Part shown: positions 60,045-64,000 of the stretch, in pieces | How positions within the stretch are numbered: position 1 is the first letter of the stretch | How the letters are laid out: every line of letters starts with the position of its first letter | NCBI RefSeq assembly: GCF_042665595.1 | Contig: NZ_JBHTCT010000031.1 | Span: forward strand, 1 to 64,000 | DNA length: 64,000 nucleotides | Reading direction: 5' to 3' | Source: Bhargavaea changchunensis | Lineage (GTDB): Bacteria; Bacillota; Bacilli; Bacillales_A; Planococcaceae | Notes under the pieces: generated by a model | What the model saw: the letters and a program-made list of their open reading frames with translations, nothing else | Told to the model about the DNA's origin: nothing | Databases searched by the model: none | Translations under genes and position numbers: made by a program

Positions 60045-61043
60045 ATGGACTTACTGGTTGTTCTCACCATATTAATTGTCATCTTTGCTTTGGCCTTTGA
60101 TTTCATAAACGGGTTTCATGATACGGCCAATGCGATTGCCACTTCAGTTTCTACGAGGGCCCTTCCTCCCAGAACCGCCGTGCTGATGGCCGCAGTCATG
60201 AATTTTATCGGAGCCATCACATTCACGGGAGTTGCCAAGGCGATCACGAAAGATATCGTGGATCCGTTCGCCTTATCCAACGGAGCGGTTGTCATCTTGG
60301 CTGCACTGATCGCAGCGATCGCGTGGAACCTGATTACCTGGTATTTTGGTATCCCGTCAAGTTCTTCCCATGCGATAATCGGGGCGATTGCAGGAGCTGC
60401 CATTGCAGCTGCAGGCTTTAACAGCCTCAACTACAGCGGATTCATCAAGATCCTGCAGGCTCTGATTTTCTCGCCGCTGATCGCCCTCTCTATGGGTTTT
60501 CTGGTCATGTCCCTGTTCAAACTTGTTCTCAGGCGGGCAACACTCACTTCGACAAACAGAAGAATCCGCAAATTACAGATCGGCACAGCGGCCTTGCAGG
60601 CGTTTACCCATGGAACAAACGATGCCCAAAAAACGATGGGAATCGTTACATTGGCACTGATCTCTGTCGGATGGCAGACGACAGATGACATCCAGATGTG
60701 GGTTCGCATATCGGCAGCAACCGCCATGGGATTGGGCACTTCGATCGGAGGCTACCGGATCATCAAAACCGTGGGAGGTAAAATCATGAAGATCCGCCCG
60801 GTCAACGGTGCCGCCGCCGACCTCGCATCCGCTTCGGTCATTTTTGGCGCAACTCTTATCCACCTGCCGGTCAGCACGACTCATGTCATTTCGTCCGCCA
60901 TCATGGGTGTCGGTTCTGCCCAAAGGGTCAAGGGCGTTAAATGGGGTGTAGCCCGAAAAATAGTCCTGACTTGGATCATTACGATGCCAAGCGTCGCCCT
61001 GTTCGCAGCCCTGTGCTACCTTGTTTTAAATCTTTTCTTTTAA
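60045..61043 (+). CDS. pit: PiT-family inorganic phosphate permease
   Basis: A 332-residue low-affinity phosphate transporter with about ten membrane helices. The two inverted family signatures are present: DFINGFHDTANAIATSVSTRAL near the N-terminus and AFTHGTNDAQKTMGIV in the second half. Translocates metal-phosphate by proton symport. ATG at 60045 with CTGGAGG before it; the longer open frame starts inside the DUF47 gene. Confidence 0.95.
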   Translation: MDLLVVLTILIVIFALAFDFINGFHDTANAIATSVSTRALPPRTAVLMAAVMNFIGAITFTGVAKAITKDIVDPFALSNGAVVILAALIAAIAWNLITWYFGIPSSSSHAIIGAIAGAAIAAAGFNSLNYSGFIKILQALIFSPLIALSMGFLVMSLFKLVLRRATLTSTNRRIRKLQIGTAALQAFTHGTNDAQKTMGIVTLALISVGWQTTDDIQMWVRISAATAMGLGTSIGGYRIIKTVGGKIMKIRPVNGAAADLASASVIFGATLIHLPVSTTHVISSAIMGVGSAQRVKGVKWGVARKIVLTWIITMPSVALFAALCYLVLNLFF

Positions 61044-61155
61044 AGGCTGAATTTTTGATTTTCCGGAATTGGCGAACTTTATGATTCTCCCTTCATTTTC
61101 GACAATTGTTATTCTATGATAACTTTTGAAAAGAATATATTGGGAGGGTCATCAT

Positions 61156-61773
61156 ATGAACAAGAAATGGATTGCCGTGATTGCGTTTTCGGCACTGCTT
61201 CTGGGGGCCTGCGGTACTGAGCCGGCAGATATCAGGGATGTGTCTGCAGAAGCGGAGAGTTATAAGAAAGCGGCCGAGATCAAGGCGCCAGACGCATACA
61301 GCGAGGACTTTCTTCTGGATACGAGCATTTTCATGTCCGAGATTGCGGAACACGCAGGTGTGCTGAACAGCAATGTTGCGGCTGCCATTGAAGACGGTTC
61401 GGTCAGTGATGAAAAAGCTGTAAGAAAAACTATTGACGCATACACAGATTTCGCTTCAGATTTTGAACTGCAAGGCGACTCTGAAACCGAAAATGTCATT
61501 TCGGATCTTGCAGGAGAAATCGAAGACAACATGAGCACTTATATTGATTACATCGAAGATTACCTGAAAGAACCGAAAGAGCTTCACAATACCACACTCG
61601 AAAGTGCGCAATCACGTGTAATGCGCCTTGCAGGAGATATGAGCTCCGCACTGGCCGACAATGGCGCACAGCCTGCGCTTGCAGATCTGAAAGAGCAATT
61701 CGACGCCCTTCACTATAACCCCGACTTTTCCGGATTCAAGGGTAACTTCGTTGCTGCAGAAAAAAATAATTAA
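61156..61773 (+). CDS. Secreted lipoprotein of unknown function
   Basis: A 205-residue protein with a lipoprotein signal peptide: MNKKWIAVIAFSALLLGACG, the lipobox LGAC placing the lipid on Cys19. The mature part is acidic and helical with no recognised domain. GGGAGGG lies ahead of ATG 61156. It has a strong terminator and follows the phosphate genes by 112 bases, which does not show that they work together. Confidence 0.85.
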   Translation: MNKKWIAVIAFSALLLGACGTEPADIRDVSAEAESYKKAAEIKAPDAYSEDFLLDTSIFMSEIAEHAGVLNSNVAAAIEDGSVSDEKAVRKTIDAYTDFASDFELQGDSETENVISDLAGEIEDNMSTYIDYIEDYLKEPKELHNTTLESAQSRVMRLAGDMSSALADNGAQPALADLKEQFDALHYNPDFSGFKGNFVAAEKNN

Positions 61774-61780
61774 AAGCAAA

Positions 61781-61818
61781 AGCAGGACGGCCGGTCATTT
61801 TTGACCGGCCGTCCTGCT
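61781..61818. terminator. Bidirectional terminator, 17-bp perfect stem
   Basis: Arms 61781-61797 and 61802-61818 are exact complements around TTTT. It serves the lipoprotein gene and the convergent membrane protein gene; T-runs are short on both sides. Confidence 0.85.
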
Positions 61819-61823
61819 TTCCG

Positions 61824-62264
61824 TTACCAAAAATCCGGCTTGACGACCATGAAGTAGAGCATGATCATCAACAGCAGGATATAAGTCCATAGCTTCCTAG
61901 TCAGAACCGCAAGCAACAGTGCTCGCTCGGCATCGCCCTGTCCGAGTTCACGGATGACCGGTTTAAACGCACGGGCTAGGAAAACAATGGAGGCGATCAT
62001 GACCATTATGGTCATGGCTACCCAAGACGTTGTCCATCTGTAACCGGATGACACAATCAATAGTATTCCCGAGAGGACGAGAAGATGTCCGGCGTGCTTC
62101 ACGATTCTGACCGCTGACTGAAAAACCGACAATTGGATATCCAGAGCTGCCCCATCCGCTGATTTCATCCGGTTGATCAGCGGAACCAGGACAAATAACG
62201 GCCCGATTGAAAGTGCCGCACTGAATACATGCACATACAGAATCAGCTGGTAGTAAACGTTCAT
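61824..62264 (-). CDS. Four-helix membrane protein (CopD/DUF2269-like)
   Basis: A 146-residue protein with four transmembrane helices (about 7-27, 53-73, 78-98 and 122-142). His12 (YVHVFSAALSIG) and His56/His60-type residues (VKHAGHLLVLSG) resemble the haem or copper-binding helices of CopD-like families. Function unknown. Its ATG overlaps the stop of a 30-codon frame upstream (ATGA). Confidence 0.65.
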   Translation of the reverse strand: MNVYYQLILYVHVFSAALSIGPLFVLVPLINRMKSADGAALDIQLSVFQSAVRIVKHAGHLLVLSGILLIVSSGYRWTTSWVAMTIMVMIASIVFLARAFKPVIRELGQGDAERALLLAVLTRKLWTYILLLMIMLYFMVVKPDFW

Positions 62265-62353
62265 TCCCCTTTACCGCCCGCGTCGCTCCCGCGGCAAGCG
62301 GACGGCCCCTCCCCTGCATTCACCATGCAGGGCTGCAGGTCTTCCTTTTTCAT
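62261..62353 (-). CDS. 30-residue ORF, candidate
   Basis: ATG at 62353 follows GGGAGAG with seven-base spacing and the frame ends in a TGA that overlaps the ATG of the next gene by four bases. The product (MKKEDLQPCMVNAGEGPSAC followed by a Gly-rich tail) has two cysteines and no membrane segment. It lies 18 bases after the CoA hydrolase gene. It may be a leader peptide for translational coupling, a real small protein, or chance. Confidence 0.35.
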   Translation of the reverse strand: MKKEDLQPCMVNAGEGPSACRGSDAGGKGE

Positions 62354-62371
62354 GTAGCTCTCTCCCTGATG

Positions 62372-63643
62372 TCAGATAAAGAAACCGGCTTTTTTCGCTT
62401 CAAATTCCAGCTCTTCCCTGAATTTGGGATGGGCGATGGAGATCAGCCGGCGCGCCCTTTCGGAAAACGGCTGGCCGTACAGGTCCGCAACCCCATATTC
62501 GGTTACGATAGAGCCGACCGAGTTTTTGGATGTAGTCACGACGGAGCCTGGTGTGAGGGCCACCTTGATCCGCGACAACGTATCATTTTTTGCCGTAGAG
62601 TGAAGACAGATAAAGCCTTTTCCATACTTGGAAAATCGGATGCCGTTCGCAAAGTCAGCCTGACCGCCGCTCAGAGAGTAATACTTCCCCGCGACCGTTT
62701 CGGATGCCGCCTGGCCAAACAGGTCGATTTCCGTCGAGGCATTGATAGAGACCATATGATCTTCCAGCGCTATTTTTGCCGGATTGTTCACAATATGGAC
62801 CGGCTGGAATTCGACACCCGGATTGTCATGGAGAAAATCGTACAGTTTCTGATCACCCAGCGCGAACGTACAAACAATCTTTCCCCGGTTTGTTGCTTTC
62901 CTCGTGCCGTCAATAGCTCCTGAGTTGTACAGGTCGACGACGCTGCTCGTCAGCATCTCAGTATGGATTCCGAGGTGCCGGTGATCTTTTAGCATCGACA
63001 AGACGGCATTCGGTATTGCACCGATTCCGACCTGGATGGTATCTCCGTCATCAATCCTCTCCACGACTTTTTCGGCGATGGCAATATCTTTCTCTGTCAC
63101 CGGAGGAGCTTCTGCGTGAAAGAGCGGTTCATTGTGGCGAATATAGCCCTTGATCTGGCTGATATGAATCTGATTTTGGCCGAATGTTCTCGGCATATTT
63201 TCATTCACTTCAAGGACGAATGGAACGCTTCCGATAAATTCTGCGACATAATCCGCATTTGTACCAAGTGAAAAGTACCCGTGCTCGTCCATGGGTGAGG
63301 CCTTGGCCATCACCAATGATAATTTGGTTGTCCGTCTCAACAAGTAAGGGACATCTGAGAAGTTGTTCGGTACGAGCTCGATTGTGCCATTATGGTAGGC
63401 TTTCCTTGTAGCTCCACTGAGAAAATAGGAAACATGGTTGAGCTTTCCATCAAATTCCCCATTTATATAGGGGCGTTCACGGAGCACATGCATCTGGTGG
63501 ATCCGTACACCGTCTAATTGCTCCGCATGCGCCTCCAGAATATCCAGAAGACGGAACGGTTCCCCGTTGGCAATCGGAACGACCAGGTCATCTTCCGGCC
63601 GGATCAGGGACAGGAACTCCTGATCGGTCAATTCCTTTGTCAT
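62372..63643 (-). CDS. Acetyl-CoA hydrolase / acyl-CoA:acetate CoA-transferase family
   Basis: A 423-residue class I CoA-transferase-fold protein. The N-terminal half has DDLVVPIANGEPFRLLDILEAHAEQ, and the C-terminal half has VQVGIGAIPNAVLSML, GIHTEMLTSS and the catalytic glutamate segment SVGSIVTEYGVADLYGQPFSERARRLISIAHP. The family includes acetyl-CoA hydrolases and 4-hydroxybutyrate or butyrate CoA-transferases; the substrate cannot be fixed from sequence. Upstream GGGAG is 14 bases from the ATG. Confidence 0.88.
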   Translation of the reverse strand: MTKELTDQEFLSLIRPEDDLVVPIANGEPFRLLDILEAHAEQLDGVRIHQMHVLRERPYINGEFDGKLNHVSYFLSGATRKAYHNGTIELVPNNFSDVPYLLRRTTKLSLVMAKASPMDEHGYFSLGTNADYVAEFIGSVPFVLEVNENMPRTFGQNQIHISQIKGYIRHNEPLFHAEAPPVTEKDIAIAEKVVERIDDGDTIQVGIGAIPNAVLSMLKDHRHLGIHTEMLTSSVVDLYNSGAIDGTRKATNRGKIVCTFALGDQKLYDFLHDNPGVEFQPVHIVNNPAKIALEDHMVSINASTEIDLFGQAASETVAGKYYSLSGGQADFANGIRFSKYGKGFICLHSTAKNDTLSRIKVALTPGSVVTTSKNSVGSIVTEYGVADLYGQPFSERARRLISIAHPKFREELEFEAKKAGFFI

Positions 63644-63768
63644 AGGTTTGTGCCACTCCCATCCGTATCGCTGTTTTGTCTACATGATCGTACCACAGCT
63701 GGGCTGTCTGCATCAGTCTGGGCATTCTGTTGTCACGGAACTGTCGAAGAGGATTTCGGAAAAAATCG

Positions 63769-64000
63769 TCAGGTTCTCAGCATTTCCGCAAATGCATCGG
63801 CTGAAACATTGCCGCCCGACAGCACAGCGACAACCCTCTTGCCGCGAATGCCTGTCCTACCGGAGAGAAGAGCAGCTGCAGATACAGCACCTGATGGCTC
63901 CACCACCTGTTTGGTGTACTGGAAAAGCAACTTGCACGCTTCTTTGATCTCCCCTTCCGAAACCGTGACAAGACGGTCGAGATGGCTCCGGAGAATCGGA
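63769..64000 (-). CDS. Threonine/serine dehydratase, 3' end only
   Basis: The right edge cuts this gene; 76 C-terminal residues remain, read leftwards to TGA at 63771-63769. EPSGAVSAAALLSG and VVAVLSGGNVSADAFAEML are the last conserved blocks of fold-type II PLP enzymes of the IlvA/TdcB/serine racemase group. No C-terminal ACT domain follows, so it is the short catabolic-type dehydratase or racemase rather than biosynthetic IlvA. Confidence 0.8.
   Translation of the reverse strand, partial: PILRSHLDRLVTVSEGEIKEACKLLFQYTKQVVEPSGAVSAAALLSGRTGIRGKRVVAVLSGGNVSADAFAEMLRT

Noticed and set aside
63777..63971. 64-codon minus-strand frame at the right edge
   Set aside because: It is out of frame with the dehydratase C-terminus (63769-64000), whose conserved SGGNVS block shows the true frame.

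Overview
The window looks like core chromosome of a low-GC-lineage but GC-rich member of the Bacillales. Gene content and order follow the Bacillus subtilis 165-175 degree region (valS-hemLBDCXA-ysxC-lonA-clpX-tig-ysoA, ysnB-ysnA, ysmB-gerE-ysmA-sdhBAC-yslB, uvrC-trxA-etfAB-fadB-fadR-lcfA, yshE-mutS2-polX-cvpA-zapA-rnhC, pheTS-ysgA-sspI, M42 peptidase). G-ending and C-ending codons dominate, which is why long open frames lie antisense to almost every gene. A Planococcaceae/Caryophanaceae member of the Bhargavaea type would fit; this is inference from synteny and base composition, not a measured placement. No rRNA operon, insertion sequence, prophage or CRISPR array was seen.

Layout. 1-4.4 kb: valS behind a T-box leader, a 63-residue membrane peptide, and a short SpoVID-like gene under a sigma-E-like promoter. 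4.4-10.8 kb: haem genes hemL, hemB, hemD, hemC, hemX and hemA, overlapping or nearly so, with a PerR-like box at the hemA promoter and a strong terminator-like hairpin between hemA and hemX. 11-18 kb: ysxC-lonA, clpX, tig, ysoA (lonB is absent). 18-24.9 kb: tRNA-Arg(UCU), ysnB-rdgB, MarR regulator, gerE with a sigma-K-like promoter, a thioesterase with a FadR box, sdhCAB, yslB. 25-33 kb: DUF1992 protein, uvrC, trxA, the fatty-acid oxidation operon fadR-fadB-etfB-etfA and lcfA. 32.9-39.6 kb: zapA-cvpA-polX-mutS2-yshE plus an unlisted 27-residue membrane peptide, and rnhC on the other strand. 39.8-44.8 kb: pheST behind a T-box leader, ysgA, sspI. 44.8-53.7 kb: argF with ARG-like boxes, M42 aminopeptidase, an unknown membrane protein, a WrbA-type flavoprotein divergent from an MFS exporter, a LysM-3D wall protein, an orphan PAS histidine kinase and a SRAP protein. 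54-64 kb: trhO, ferredoxin-NADP reductase, an RsbR paralogue, pepF, a 44-residue small ORF, a PhoU-like/PiT phosphate pair, a lipoprotein, a small membrane protein, a CoA hydrolase/transferase and the 3' end of a threonine/serine dehydratase.

How it works together. Haem made by hemAXCDBL feeds the haem-containing SdhC anchor. FadR would repress its own beta-oxidation operon and, by its operator, also the ysmA thioesterase. The electrons from acyl-CoA go to EtfAB. Sporulation is represented by gerE, sspI and the SpoVID-like gene, two of them behind promoters that match mother-cell sigma factors, although lonB and ysxE are missing from their usual places. No undescribed defence or mobile system was found. 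The most interesting items are the FadR box at ysmA, two or three small ORFs in gaps, the split haem operon and the operator-like dyad between the flavoprotein and the exporter.
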